Below, one piece after another: positions 1 to 9,556 of a DNA stretch of 64,000 nucleotides; positions within the stretch are counted from its first letter, which is position 1, and each line of letters opens with the position of its first letter. Under the pieces are notes generated by a model. The model made no database searches. It was not told the origin of the DNA and saw only the letters and a program-made list of their open reading frames with translations. Source of the DNA: Morganella morganii H1r (lineage in GTDB: Bacteria > Pseudomonadota > Gammaproteobacteria > Enterobacterales > Enterobacteriaceae); contig NZ_AYMP01000010.1 of NCBI RefSeq assembly GCF_000633515.1, positions 218,474 through 282,473 on the forward strand. The letters run 5' to 3'. Both the position numbers and the translations under genes were made by a program.

Positions 1-1
1 C

Positions 2-889
2 GGTGTGGAAGCGTTCGGTTACGATAATATTGATATCGAGCTGGAGCATATTTTAATGCAGTATGATTTTTTCAGTTCATTACATCTCACGCCGTACATT
101 GAATTAAAAATAAATACCGTTGGCAGCGAAGATGAATTCAGTCATTTCCGTCAGGCACTGAGAGACTATTATCAGCCGTTTCTGCCGTTCTTTGAGGAGC
201 CGTGGCTGGTGAAACTGAAAGATAAACCGGAGCAGTTATTATCCGTACCGCACAAGCTGCTGGATATCGTTAATAAAAAAGCCCCCCGGCTCAGTGAATT
301 TCTCTCTGAGACTTCCGCCGCCCGCTTCCGTCAGCTGCTGGAATCCCTCAACCGTCTGAAAATTCCGTACAGTGTGACGCCGGGGCTGTATCCGGTAAAT
401 AATTACTGCCATACTCTGTTTGAATGGCGCACCACGCATCCGGACAGCCACGATGAGCTGTTATGCCGCGGCGGGCGCTATGATGCCAGTGCGTCACATC
501 TGCTGGATAAAGAGGTGGCGGTCAGCGGTTTTGCCTTTATGCTCGACCCGATTATTTTCCTGATCCGCAAATGCCACAAACAACTGCTGCGTCAGAACGC
601 GACCGATGTGGTGCTGATCCCGGAAAACACCCGCGCTGCCGGTCATGCGCTGATGGTCGGTCGCCGTCTGAGAATCCTGTTCCCGCATTTCACCATTAAG
701 AATGACTGCTCGGGGATGCGGATCAGTACCTGCCGCAGGAACGCCGAGCGTAACGGCAGCCGTTTTATCATTGTGGTGCCGTCAGAGGACGATAAAGAAC
801 TGGAACTGACCGATAAAGACAACGGCATGATTCAGTTTGTGAATGAGAATGCCATGATCGGGGTACTGGGACACAGCGTAAACGGCTGA
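2..889 (+). CDS. Histidyl-tRNA synthetase-like paralogue (5' truncated by window edge)
   Basis: The reading frame is open from base 2, so the gene starts outside the window; the GTG at 5 is probably internal. The visible 295 residues match the second half of class II HisRS: a GVEAFGYDN segment corresponding to the GCEVFG region of E. coli HisRS, a catalytic-domain GGRYD motif, and a C-terminal anticodon-binding-like domain. The HisRS-specific Arg motif (RGLDYY in true enzymes) is replaced by PGLYPVNNY, so the catalytic arginine is missing. This argues for a paralogue without normal aminoacylation, comparable to HisZ or other HisRS-like regulators. Its actual role is unknown. It converges on the O-acetylation cluster. 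Confidence 0.7.
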   Translation, partial: GVEAFGYDNIDIELEHILMQYDFFSSLHLTPYIELKINTVGSEDEFSHFRQALRDYYQPFLPFFEEPWLVKLKDKPEQLLSVPHKLLDIVNKKAPRLSEFLSETSAARFRQLLESLNRLKIPYSVTPGLYPVNNYCHTLFEWRTTHPDSHDELLCRGGRYDASASHLLDKEVAVSGFAFMLDPIIFLIRKCHKQLLRQNATDVVLIPENTRAAGHALMVGRRLRILFPHFTIKNDCSGMRISTCRRNAERNGSRFIIVVPSEDDKELELTDKDNGMIQFVNENAMIGVLGHSVNG

Positions 890-900
890 GGAGAAAGGAT

Positions 901-926
901 CCGCAGATAACTCAGCTTATCTGCGG
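901..926. terminator. Hairpin between convergent genes
   Basis: A perfect 10-bp stem (901-910 with 917-926) and 6-base loop lie between the convergent HisRS-like gene and the SGNH esterase gene. No clear T-tract follows on either strand, so intrinsic termination is only plausible. Confidence 0.4.
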
Positions 927-935
927 GAGAACCGG

Positions 936-2162
936 TTACTGTTGGCTGAGGAGCGATTCCAGGGCGTTATAGAGTGCGGTGGCACTCTTCTCATAACCCG
1001 GGCCGGAGAGATGGACTTTGTCCGGCCGTGCGAGATCACGCAGCACCCAGCTGTTGATTGCACAATCCCCTCCCATGAACTGCTGCCAGTCCCAGTAGAG
1101 TAAGCCTTCACTTTTTGCAACAGACTGCTGGATCCGTATCACATTGTGCAGATTGGCAGGTTGTTGTGAGCGGCAGTCAGGTGCGGTTTTGTTCTTGATA
1201 CTGTCGCCCGGGCCGACCAGCAGGATCACCGCGTCCGGCATGGTGCTGCGGATGCTGCGCACGGCATTGGTCAGCTGCTGACGGTAGAGATCCAAATCCA
1301 GCGTGTCATTAAAGGCTTCATTGGTGCCGTAAGCCAGGATCACCATTTCCGGATCGGTCTGCGCCAGGGTATTCACCCACTGCGGCAGCCATTTTTCCGT
1401 CATGGCAATTGTCGCGCCGTTGATACCGACAGACGAGAGCATCACGCCCGGATGGTTGCGGGTGATAAACCAGCCGCCGATATTCAGCGGGCTCTGTTCG
1501 TTCGCCGTGATCTCTGCCGGGAAGGTCACCGGCACACTGTCAGAAAAACGCCACGCGGAGGACGGTGCCAGGTTCAGCGTGCCGCCTTTGCCGCCGCGTA
1601 CCGCAACGGAGGCAGGATAACCGGTCTGGTACAGCACCTGCATATCATACTGATAAGAGGACGGGTTACGCTCTTTCATCGTCAGGGTGCTGTGTGAGGT
1701 CAGCGGCGAAATAATAAAGCCGCCCAGCGGGAAATTCGGTGCATCATCTTTGCGGCTGGTCAGGAATGACCACTGTTTTTTCGGCTCGGTGAAGACAAAG
1801 TTTGCCGTACGCTGTCCGGCGATAATGCTCGGCGGCACAAAGCCGATCCCCGCATTGCCGTAACGCGCCTGGAATTTGTCACGCAGCGTGCCGGAGAAAA
1901 AATCCGCTGCGGTGTGAGAATCTCCAATCTGGACAATATGAACACGCGCAGACGGATCCCGCAGGCGGTGTGCCAGGCGGCTGAGGTTCGGATCGCCGTA
2001 GTTGGTCAGATCATTGCGCGACACCGGCGGTGGTGTCTGCGGCTGTATCCACTGTTTATCCGAATCGTTCTGGCAGGAGAGCAGGGAAAGCGCTGCGGCA
2101 AACAGGGCTATCGCACCGGCCGGTTTAAGGTGCCACGACGGGCGTTTTTGTTGTTTCATCAT
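936..2162 (-). CDS. SGNH-type O-acetylpeptidoglycan esterase, lipoprotein (Ape1-like)
   Basis: Predicted to remove O-acetyl groups from peptidoglycan MurNAc in the periplasm. The N-terminus from the Met at 2162 has a hydrophobic segment ending in a lipobox (LLSC), so it is probably a lipoprotein. The SGNH block I (IGDSHTA) puts the nucleophile Ser near residue 82, and the DKVH pair at the C-terminus supplies Asp and His near residues 381 and 384. The wide separation, with a beta-rich insert between, is as in Neisseria Ape1 (Ser80, Asp366, His369). I placed the start at 2162 because upstream codons give an Arg-rich leader before the signal peptide; it overlaps the 3' end of the preceding gene by 38 bp. 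Last gene of a three-gene minus-strand operon with PatA- and PatB-like genes. Confidence 0.7.
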   Translation of the reverse strand: MMKQQKRPSWHLKPAGAIALFAAALSLLSCQNDSDKQWIQPQTPPPVSRNDLTNYGDPNLSRLAHRLRDPSARVHIVQIGDSHTAADFFSGTLRDKFQARYGNAGIGFVPPSIIAGQRTANFVFTEPKKQWSFLTSRKDDAPNFPLGGFIISPLTSHSTLTMKERNPSSYQYDMQVLYQTGYPASVAVRGGKGGTLNLAPSSAWRFSDSVPVTFPAEITANEQSPLNIGGWFITRNHPGVMLSSVGINGATIAMTEKWLPQWVNTLAQTDPEMVILAYGTNEAFNDTLDLDLYRQQLTNAVRSIRSTMPDAVILLVGPGDSIKNKTAPDCRSQQPANLHNVIRIQQSVAKSEGLLYWDWQQFMGGDCAINSWVLRDLARPDKVHLSGPGYEKSATALYNALESLLSQQ

Positions 2163-3315
2163 GTAGTTCTGTTTTTTCCTGCGCCGCCGGGGTTTCCTCC
2201 GGCGCAGCATTAAATTTAATCAGATCAAATACCGTGTCAGCGATGGCTTTCTGACCTTTGTAGGTAAAGTGAATACCGTCGCCGCTGCGCAGCTTGATAG
2301 TGCTGCTGCCGTCACCGGGGTAATCTGAATAGATCTTATCCTGATATTTGAAAATGGTATTCGCGGATAACCAGATTTCACCGGCATTATTAATTTCCGA
2401 CTGATAGATCCCGCTCAGATAGTGTACACCACCTGACAGCTTGTCTTTGCGCATATTCGGCGGTCCTATCCAGATGACGTCCACATCCTGTATCCGGGCC
2501 GTTAACAGAATATCCTGAATCCGTTTACGATACTGCGCCTCCCACTCCGGCGACATAAAGCGCAGATAGCGCCCGCCGCCTTCCGGCGGCATGTCCCACG
2601 GGTCATTCGGGCCGAGGAAAACCACCATCAGGCGGATATCCGGGTTGGCGGCCAGCGTGGTTTTGATAGTCTCCGGCCAGTTGAAAAACTTCGGATACGT
2701 CAGACCGGTACTCTGCTTGCTGAGGTTGATGCTTTCAATACCGTAGGTTTTGGCCAGACGGGATTGTAACACAGGCGCAACCCCCTGCATGAGGGAATCG
2801 CCGACGAAGAAAACTTTATCTCCGGCTTCCAGAGCAATTCGTGATTTCGGTACTTTTTTCGTCAGTATGTGTTCTGCAATCTGTTCCGGATTCAGCTTCA
2901 GTACCGGACTGCCGGTTGCCGGACGTTCCCGGTTCAGCAGTTCAGGGAAGGTCACAGACAGCGCGGCAGCCGGATAACGGTAGCCGTTGATAAAATGCAG
3001 CCCGACCTGAAACTCCTCCGGAAACGCGGTATTGCCCGGAACAGCCTCTTCCGTTTCCTCAACGATATGGTTGCCCTGTGCATAGGTCCACAATGTCTCT
3101 CCGGCCGCCACCACGCCTTCCTGAAGGTAACCCCCGAGATCCCATCCGTAATGCCCCTCCAGCTTCGCCCACGGCGCAGGCTGGTGGTAAGTCTGTTCCC
3201 AGTACCGGGCCAGCGGGTTCTGGTTCAGCCAGACCAGCGCCACAGCTGCTGTCAGCACAATAAAGACGACCTTCAGTGCCCGTTCGAGATTTTCGGTAAA
3301 ATCAAAAATTCGCAT
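2125..3315 (-). CDS. SGNH (DUF459-type) acyltransferase/esterase, PatB-like
   Basis: A 396-residue protein with one N-terminal membrane anchor (about residues 15-31) and a periplasmic SGNH domain. Block I is VGDSLMQG with Ser174, block III includes FLGPND, and block V is DGIHF with Asp346 and His349. The C-terminal 30 residues are low-complexity Pro/Glu/Thr. In peptidoglycan O-acetylation systems PatB moves acetyl from the membrane partner PatA onto MurNAc. Position between an MBOAT gene (14-bp overlap) and an Ape1-like esterase supports this role, but the sequence alone cannot distinguish transferase from esterase. Confidence 0.65.
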   Translation of the reverse strand: MRIFDFTENLERALKVVFIVLTAAVALVWLNQNPLARYWEQTYHQPAPWAKLEGHYGWDLGGYLQEGVVAAGETLWTYAQGNHIVEETEEAVPGNTAFPEEFQVGLHFINGYRYPAAALSVTFPELLNRERPATGSPVLKLNPEQIAEHILTKKVPKSRIALEAGDKVFFVGDSLMQGVAPVLQSRLAKTYGIESINLSKQSTGLTYPKFFNWPETIKTTLAANPDIRLMVVFLGPNDPWDMPPEGGGRYLRFMSPEWEAQYRKRIQDILLTARIQDVDVIWIGPPNMRKDKLSGGVHYLSGIYQSEINNAGEIWLSANTIFKYQDKIYSDYPGDGSSTIKLRSGDGIHFTYKGQKAIADTVFDLIKFNAAPEETPAAQEKTELHDETTKTPVVAP

Positions 3316-4720
3316 AGATAAAACCCGGCATGCCTGAAGGAGAGAAAATAAAGACCAGCGTCATAAAGAGTGCCAGCGGTAAAGGATACCAGAACCACGG
3401 GATCCGCCGGTAATAGTGTCCGGCGCGGTGATACAGACTGACACACTGCGGATAAATAAACAGCAGCAGCCAGAAGGCGATAATCAGCGGCGCACTGGTC
3501 ATGACAGAGGCAATAAAGCCGTCAGCGGTCAGTTGTGTCAGCATGGTGACGGCATCACTGAGCGTGGCGCTGCGGAAGAAAATCCAGGTCAGGCAGAGTA
3601 TATGAAAGGTGAAAATCCGGGCGATCCAGACCCCGGTTTTCTGCCACAGTGTCTCTGCAGGGTCAGTACGCGGCGGCAGCAGTTTGTGTTTGATATTCAT
3701 CAGCACAATCCCCAGTCCGTGCAGTGCACCCCAGATGATAAACGGCAGCCCGGCACCGTGCCAGATCCCGGAAATCACCATGGCGATAAAGGCGTTGAGG
3801 TTCATCCGCAGCCAGCCCTTGCGGTTACCGCCGAGCGGGATATAAATATAATCACGGATAAAGGTAGACAGACTGATGTGCCAGCGTGCCCAGAACTCTT
3901 TGAGGTTGGTGGCAAGGTACGGCGCATTGAAGTTAAGCGGTACCCTGAAACCGATCAGCATGGCAATCCCGGTGACCAGGTTGGTGTAACCGGAGAAGTT
4001 GAAATAGATATTCCAGGCATAGGCGTACACCGCCACCAGAATCTCCCCGGCGCTGTAATTGACCGGCGAACTGAAGACCGGATTGGCGAAGTTTTCTGAC
4101 AGATAAGCACTGAATAAAAACAGTTTCACCATCGCCAGGATGATCAGTAACAGGGCTTTTTTGTAATCAATAATTTCCCGTGAGATTGCCTGTATTTGCG
4201 GCATGAATGCTTTGGCGCGGTTTATCGGGCCGGCGACAATGCTCGGGAAGAAGCAGAGATAGAGCACCACATCCAAAAAGGGGGCTTTTTCAATCTCTTT
4301 GCGGCAGACCGACACCACATAACTGACGGAATGGAAAGCGTAGAAGGATAAGCCCAGCGGCGCCAGTACCGAAAGCACCGGCAGCTCAGCCTCCACACCA
4401 GCCTGCAGCAGCGCACTTTGCAGTGATTCCTGCATAAACCCGTAGTATTTGAACACCGTAAAACAGCCGATAATCCCTGCTGCCAGCAGGGTGTATACCG
4501 CGCGGGCGGACAGGCGGCTGCTCAGAACATTTGTCAGCAGATAAATAAACAGGGTATACCCGGCCAGCACATACGCGAAGCTTGCCTGAAATGAGAAAAC
4601 AAACAGATAACTCGCCGTAATTAAAAGGATATTCTGTAAACGGGTCTTTTTTTGACAGAGCCAGTAAACCAGAAAAAAGGCAGTAAAGGAGGCAAGAAAT
4701 TCAAATGAAAAGAAATTCAT
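3302..4720 (-). CDS. MBOAT-family O-acyltransferase (PatA/AlgI-like)
   Basis: A 472-residue polytopic membrane protein with about a dozen hydrophobic segments. It carries the MBOAT signature: RWHISLSTFIRDYIYIPLGG with His281, and SGIWHGAG with the invariant His321. MBOAT proteins such as PatA and AlgI move acetyl groups from the cytoplasm to an extracytoplasmic acceptor. With the two SGNH proteins downstream this is a peptidoglycan O-acetyltransferase-type cluster; an exopolysaccharide acceptor cannot be excluded, but no polysaccharide biosynthesis genes are nearby. First gene of the operon. Confidence 0.8.
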   Translation of the reverse strand: MNFFSFEFLASFTAFFLVYWLCQKKTRLQNILLITASYLFVFSFQASFAYVLAGYTLFIYLLTNVLSSRLSARAVYTLLAAGIIGCFTVFKYYGFMQESLQSALLQAGVEAELPVLSVLAPLGLSFYAFHSVSYVVSVCRKEIEKAPFLDVVLYLCFFPSIVAGPINRAKAFMPQIQAISREIIDYKKALLLIILAMVKLFLFSAYLSENFANPVFSSPVNYSAGEILVAVYAYAWNIYFNFSGYTNLVTGIAMLIGFRVPLNFNAPYLATNLKEFWARWHISLSTFIRDYIYIPLGGNRKGWLRMNLNAFIAMVISGIWHGAGLPFIIWGALHGLGIVLMNIKHKLLPPRTDPAETLWQKTGVWIARIFTFHILCLTWIFFRSATLSDAVTMLTQLTADGFIASVMTSAPLIIAFWLLLFIYPQCVSLYHRAGHYYRRIPWFWYPLPLALFMTLVFIFSPSGMPGFIYANF

Positions 4721-4822
4721 ATCAGGCTCTGTGCAGGCTTGTTGGGAATATCATAATTAGCGTGATGAGTATAATATAAGTTATCAACCACGATTCAATA
4801 AGAATGATGATAAGCCATAAAA

Positions 4823-4862
4823 AAACCCGCGTAATCTTCAGATTAGTGCGGGTTTCCGGTGT
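4823..4862 (-). terminator. Rho-independent terminator of the bax-like gene
   Basis: An 8-bp GC-rich stem, aaacccgc (4823-4830) with gcgggttt (4848-4855), is followed on the minus strand by a run of T (complement of the A-run at 4819-4825). It lies just past the stop at 4884. Confidence 0.8.
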
Positions 4863-4883
4863 CTGCCACAGTGAACAGAACGA

Positions 4884-5675
4884 TTAGGTGTTTTGGGCGA
4901 CCTTCTGTGCCGATGTGATCAGTGTTTTGTTACTGTCATACATCTGGCGGAGGTAACGGTTATAGGCATCTCCCTTTTGCGAATAACCTTCCAGCTGACT
5001 GATAAGTTCCGGTGTACTCAGTGAGTCATCATCACCCAGACGCTGTTTTGCCCTTTCTGAACGCAGTGAATTATAAGCACGGTGCGTATTCAGATTTTTC
5101 ATGTAGGACGTGACACTATCCTCAATAGTGTTGTATGCGTAGTAGCCCTTAACCTGTCCGGCTTTGGCACTACAGCCCCGTCCGCAACGCATACCAAAAA
5201 GGTTGTTGTTGGACTGAGCCAGTTTTGATGTTCCCCAGCCTGACTCGGTTGCCGCCTGTGTGGCAACGAAGTGGGTGGGCAGGATATCGACACGGCTCAG
5301 CAGCGCGTTCCAGTCGGTGCGCTTAGGCGAGCTGCATGTCATATCATAGCTCCGGCAAAGCTTTCCGAGCTTTGCAATATCACTCTGTGACCAGTGTTTG
5401 GCATTCCGGCGTTCCAGTAACCAGGTGCGGTCATTCATGATTTCGCGATTCACTTTGTCAATCGCGGGGACAATGGCATTTAAAAACGCTTTCTTACGGG
5501 GTGTACCTGACGCGTATTTTTTCAAATCAGGCAGCGTTTTTTGTAACTGCTGCGTGTTTTGATGCGAATACGGCAAGCTTGTCGTGGTACTGGTTGAGGC
5601 AAAGCCTGAACCGGTAAAGAATAGTAAAATCAAGAAAGCGAAGACTGCATTTGTCCTCATCGAAAGAGAGGGCAT
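4884..5675 (-). CDS. bax: Bax-like glucosaminidase-domain protein
   Basis: A 263-residue exported protein with an N-terminal signal peptide. The body contains the E. coli Bax-type sequence WLLERRNAKHW, the region ILPTHFVATQAATESGWGTSKLA with the family's catalytic Glu in ESGWG, then NNLFGMRCG. Family members cleave the glycan chain of peptidoglycan (endo-beta-N-acetylglucosaminidase fold). The start at 5675 is supported by a gagg ribosome binding site about 8 bases upstream; an alternative ATG is 15 bases downstream. It has its own terminator and lies beside the O-acetylation genes, which modify the same substrate and generally protect it against such hydrolases. Confidence 0.8.
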   Translation of the reverse strand: MPSLSMRTNAVFAFLILLFFTGSGFASTSTTTSLPYSHQNTQQLQKTLPDLKKYASGTPRKKAFLNAIVPAIDKVNREIMNDRTWLLERRNAKHWSQSDIAKLGKLCRSYDMTCSSPKRTDWNALLSRVDILPTHFVATQAATESGWGTSKLAQSNNNLFGMRCGRGCSAKAGQVKGYYAYNTIEDSVTSYMKNLNTHRAYNSLRSERAKQRLGDDDSLSTPELISQLEGYSQKGDAYNRYLRQMYDSNKTLITSAQKVAQNT

Positions 5676-5973
5676 TGCTTTTTCCTCGTTTTATTGTCTG
5701 AACAAAAATCGAACGAATACTAGCAAAATATAAAAACCAAGGCCAGCCTTATTATCCATCGTTTAATATTAATCGGGTATGTTTTGGCAGGATAAAATTC
5801 TGTTTTTTGATTTTATGTATGACTATTAGTAAGTTAAAACGGACATTAAACGATAACGGATTTCAGCAAAAATGGCGGAATTATCCGGAAAATTAATGTT
5901 TTTCACGCGGTGACCGGCCATTTTTTCCCTTTTTTCTGCGGTTTTTACCGGTCATGTTTATCCGGATTTGCCC

Positions 5974-7041
5974 TCAGTAGTACTCGAAATTGAGGATTGC
6001 CGTGGTATTGATGCGGCCGGCACTGAGCCGGGCAGCATCATACACATAGTAGTAAGCCCAGAGACTGAAGCCGTTGTTTACTTCAATAAATTTGTCCTTT
6101 CCCCATTCAAACAGATAGGAATCAGCGCGCGGCTGCTGTCCCGGCGGATTGATGACCAGCGCACTGTTGTCATTGGTATCCGCATAACGACCGACCCGGA
6201 TCCCGACTCCCTGAGCTGCACCCTGTGAGGTATCAACGAGGGTTTTCATATCCCGCAGCCAGACCTGATTGCTGGCCAGATAGGCTCTTACCGGACGGCT
6301 GGCGCGGCCGTTCAGGCGATCCCGGCAGGAGATATCCAGATAAAAGCGGGTCATCCCGGCGGTTTTGTTACGTACCAGCTGCGCTCTGTCCACCTGCGGC
6401 AGTTCGACTAATAAATCTGCGTTATCAAAGGTACAGGTGGTTTCACGCGGCTGATAAATGACATCCAGCGGCTGCAGGAACAGATCTTCATTGTGCTCCG
6501 GCCAGTGCCCGCCCAGCAGATAGGTGAGGATATCCAGCCCGAGACGGATAAAAAACTGAAAGATCCCGACCCGTGTGGTGTCAGCGGCAATCACTGCGCC
6601 GTCAAAACGGTACTGACTGCCGGGTACCGTCACATCACTGCGTGAGCCCTGCGGCATCACCCGCGCGCTGAGAGTAAAACGTGCCTGAAGGTTTCCCGCC
6701 GGATACGGATTTCGGCTGTAACCGAATTTTTGGCTGCCGCCGGGCTGGAGGTCAATCACCCTGAACTCGACCGGATAACGCCCGTTCTGAAAACCGACCA
6801 CCACGGAGCGTTTTTGCAGGTAAGAGGCGTTGGAGACACTGCTGCTGTAGCCGTTACAGCTGAATTCCCCGCTGTAGCGGGTATTTAAATAGAGCGTGGT
6901 TTCCGTCTGACGGTAAAAGGTTTCTGACAGATCAGCCGTCAGCGGCGGTGCCTGTTTGTTACCGTCGTTGGTGCACTCCGCCTGTGCATAACCGGTGATC
7001 AGCATCAGCAGACCGGCAAATAAATGTGTTTTTCTGAGCAT
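5974..7041 (-). CDS. Fimbrial tip protein/adhesin (chaperone-usher operon A)
   Basis: A 355-residue secreted protein, last gene of operon A. The start at 7041 has an aaagga site and leaves a clean signal peptide ending AQA. Residues ~20-200 form a distinct N-terminal domain and the C-terminal ~150 residues look like a pilin domain, ending in the alternating aromatic pattern ILNFEYY expected of a chaperone-recognised terminal strand. A two-domain layout and terminal position fit a tip adhesin. The ligand is unknown. The usher stop is 14 bases upstream. Confidence 0.7.
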   Translation of the reverse strand: MLRKTHLFAGLLMLITGYAQAECTNDGNKQAPPLTADLSETFYRQTETTLYLNTRYSGEFSCNGYSSSVSNASYLQKRSVVVGFQNGRYPVEFRVIDLQPGGSQKFGYSRNPYPAGNLQARFTLSARVMPQGSRSDVTVPGSQYRFDGAVIAADTTRVGIFQFFIRLGLDILTYLLGGHWPEHNEDLFLQPLDVIYQPRETTCTFDNADLLVELPQVDRAQLVRNKTAGMTRFYLDISCRDRLNGRASRPVRAYLASNQVWLRDMKTLVDTSQGAAQGVGIRVGRYADTNDNSALVINPPGQQPRADSYLFEWGKDKFIEVNNGFSLWAYYYVYDAARLSAGRINTTAILNFEYY

Positions 7042-7055
7042 CGGAGATGTTTCCT

Positions 7056-9548
7056 TTATTCTGCACAAGGCAGCGGCGCACTCTGCGGATCCGGTGTGAA
7101 TGTGATGCGGCAGTAGCCGCTGCCGGTATCCGTCAGACGGACATTGATCTGCGCCGGCCGTGTTTCGCTTCTTATATAAATGAGGCTGTTCTGACCGACA
7201 TAGCCGATGCTGTTATTGTTCCCGTCAGTGACTTCTGTGCCGAACGGCAGCGGTTTACCGTTTTGGCGCACGGCATGCAGATAAAATTCCTGCCGGGTAT
7301 CCGTTCTGAAGTTCACGAGTGTTACCGCCCCGGCATAAGGCACGATATCCTGTACATTGCCCAGCAGTTCTGCCGCATTTTCCGGTGCCTGTGAGGCATC
7401 CAGGATCAGCGCGTTTTTGCGGTAGGCGGACAGATACGGCACCAGAACCTGACCCTGTGTGTTGGTGGTGACATTGCGGTCATTGTTTACGATGGCATTG
7501 GCGGTGCCCGGCACATTCACTACCGCAAAGGTTTCCCCCGGCTGGTTTGCGGTGAGAATACCGCCGGACCAGGCCACCACGCTGCCGGTGGCACCGGCTC
7601 CCAGCTGGCGGTAACGGCCGGATTCACTGTAAGAGGCATTCAGTGTCGCCGGGGCTGCCCGGTAAGCGGCGCTGGTGCTGAAGGTGGTGCCGCCGGACTG
7701 CTGATGCGCGGCATTGACGTTATAACTCAGCGCGTTGCTCTGCCCGGCGGTACCGCTCAGGCCGATATTGCTGCTCTGATAGCGGCCTTTTTCTGTCATG
7801 CTGTTTGCGGTCAGATACACCTTGTGCCCGGACAGCGTCAGCGGAACGGAGAGCGTCAGGTTTACCCGCGTTTCTTCATGATTACTGTCTGCCGGATTAT
7901 TGCTGTCTTTGCTGTAACGGGTCCGGCCTGCGCTGAGAGTGTAATTGATATCCTGCCAGTTATTGGCATAACCCAGCTGATATTCGCGGGTGCTGCCCTG
8001 GCCGCCCCAGTAATCACGCAGCGTACCGGCGAGATAAACCGATCCGTAATCCGCACCGATCCGCTGGTTGATGTTGACATTAAAGGTACTGCGCTGGCGG
8101 TAACTCTGTGACTGCGGGGAGAGATCACCGGTCAGAACCTGCCGGTTAAGCAGTTCCTGATACTGCACCGCATCCGTGAGGCTGAAATAACCGCTGGTGG
8201 AATAACGGTAAGCCGCCAGAGAAAAATTGGTATTGGTCTGATGAATGAAACGGCTGTAGGCCACCTTGTAGCTCTCGCCCCGGTAACGCGGCATGTCCTG
8301 TCCGAACCGGGCATCGGAGTGCGTAACATCCACGGATAATGCGCCAATCGGCAGGTTAAACCCGCTGCCGAGCAGAAACGCCTGATAATTTTCCGCCGCA
8401 ATCACACCGCCGTAGCCGGTCAGCGTGTTATTAATGCCGTACTGAAGATTCAGTTGTGCAAAATCCGGATGGTAAGCGGTATCTGTCAGACGGACTTCAC
8501 CGGCATTCAGCTCATATTTAAAGAGGCCTTCTTTTAACATATTCGGGACGGCGGAGAAGGGCACCATAAAGCGGTTGATCTGCCCGTCCGCTTCATTCAC
8601 TTCCACCTGCAAATCCCCGCCGGATCCGGTCGGAAGCAGGGAATCGACCACAAACGGACCGGGCGGAACACTCTGCTGCCAGATTAGCTGTGCATCCTGA
8701 TAGATTCTGACCAGGGCGTTGGTCTGTGCCACACCGCGCACGACGGGAGAGAAGCCCTGCCAGGCATCGGGATACATGCGCATATCTGTTTTCAGGGTTG
8801 CGCCCCGGAAACGGACGGAATCGAACAGTTCGCTGGAGGTATAGCTGTCCCCGGCACGGAAATCCGATTTAATTGCCGGAAAACCGCGCTGAAGGTAACG
8901 GGTATTGGTATTCCATTGCGTGCTCTGTCCGCTGCTGTAGGTCACTGAGGATTGATCCCGCAGCTGCCAGCCCGCCAGATTCAGACCACTGTTCAGGGTC
9001 AGATACGCATTGTCGTTATCACTGCCGTCACGTTTATTGGCGGCGTGATAATAATTGGCGTTATAACTGACTATCGCGGCATTAATGCCCTGATCCCACC
9101 GCGACGGGTCGACATACCCTTTCAGAACGGTATCCAGCATTGCCTGCGGCACATTCAGTGCCAGCTGAAATTGCCCGGTATTCAGGGTATAGCTGTCCGG
9201 CGGCACCAGACTGCTCAGTGCGACATAACCGTGTTCATCTGCCTGCGGCGGCGGTGTGCTGTCACGCAGTCCCAGTTTCGGCACATCGTCCTGCGGGATC
9301 AGAATCGTGTGTCCGCTCTGTTGCAGACGCAGCGGAAAACGCCCTTTCCATTCCCCGTTCACACTGATTTCAACGGTGTATTCACCGTCAGGCAGGGTGT
9401 CGTCGCGATCAAAGCGTGACAAATCCGCTTTGGCGGAATCGCCGTAAAGGAAGTTGGTGTTAAACCCGGCCCCGGCTGCCGGTGTGCTGAGCAGTACCGG
9501 CAACAATGAAATCAGGGCGGAAAAACGGCGGACAGGGCGCGGCATCAT
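7056..9548 (-). CDS. Outer-membrane fimbrial usher (operon A)
   Basis: An 830-residue FimD/PapC-family usher that exports and orders chaperone-bound subunits. The N-terminal periplasmic domain starts after the signal peptide (FNTNFLYGDSAKADLSRFD), then a 24-strand barrel with plug, and two C-terminal domains ending in SAPLPCAE with the C-terminal cysteine typical of ushers. The ORF starts with two consecutive ATG codons without a strong ribosome binding site, 8 bases after the chaperone stop, so translation is probably coupled. Confidence 0.95.
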   Translation of the reverse strand: MMPRPVRRFSALISLLPVLLSTPAAGAGFNTNFLYGDSAKADLSRFDRDDTLPDGEYTVEISVNGEWKGRFPLRLQQSGHTILIPQDDVPKLGLRDSTPPPQADEHGYVALSSLVPPDSYTLNTGQFQLALNVPQAMLDTVLKGYVDPSRWDQGINAAIVSYNANYYHAANKRDGSDNDNAYLTLNSGLNLAGWQLRDQSSVTYSSGQSTQWNTNTRYLQRGFPAIKSDFRAGDSYTSSELFDSVRFRGATLKTDMRMYPDAWQGFSPVVRGVAQTNALVRIYQDAQLIWQQSVPPGPFVVDSLLPTGSGGDLQVEVNEADGQINRFMVPFSAVPNMLKEGLFKYELNAGEVRLTDTAYHPDFAQLNLQYGINNTLTGYGGVIAAENYQAFLLGSGFNLPIGALSVDVTHSDARFGQDMPRYRGESYKVAYSRFIHQTNTNFSLAAYRYSTSGYFSLTDAVQYQELLNRQVLTGDLSPQSQSYRQRSTFNVNINQRIGADYGSVYLAGTLRDYWGGQGSTREYQLGYANNWQDINYTLSAGRTRYSKDSNNPADSNHEETRVNLTLSVPLTLSGHKVYLTANSMTEKGRYQSSNIGLSGTAGQSNALSYNVNAAHQQSGGTTFSTSAAYRAAPATLNASYSESGRYRQLGAGATGSVVAWSGGILTANQPGETFAVVNVPGTANAIVNNDRNVTTNTQGQVLVPYLSAYRKNALILDASQAPENAAELLGNVQDIVPYAGAVTLVNFRTDTRQEFYLHAVRQNGKPLPFGTEVTDGNNNSIGYVGQNSLIYIRSETRPAQINVRLTDTGSGYCRITFTPDPQSAPLPCAE

Positions 9549-9556
9549 GCTGCTGT

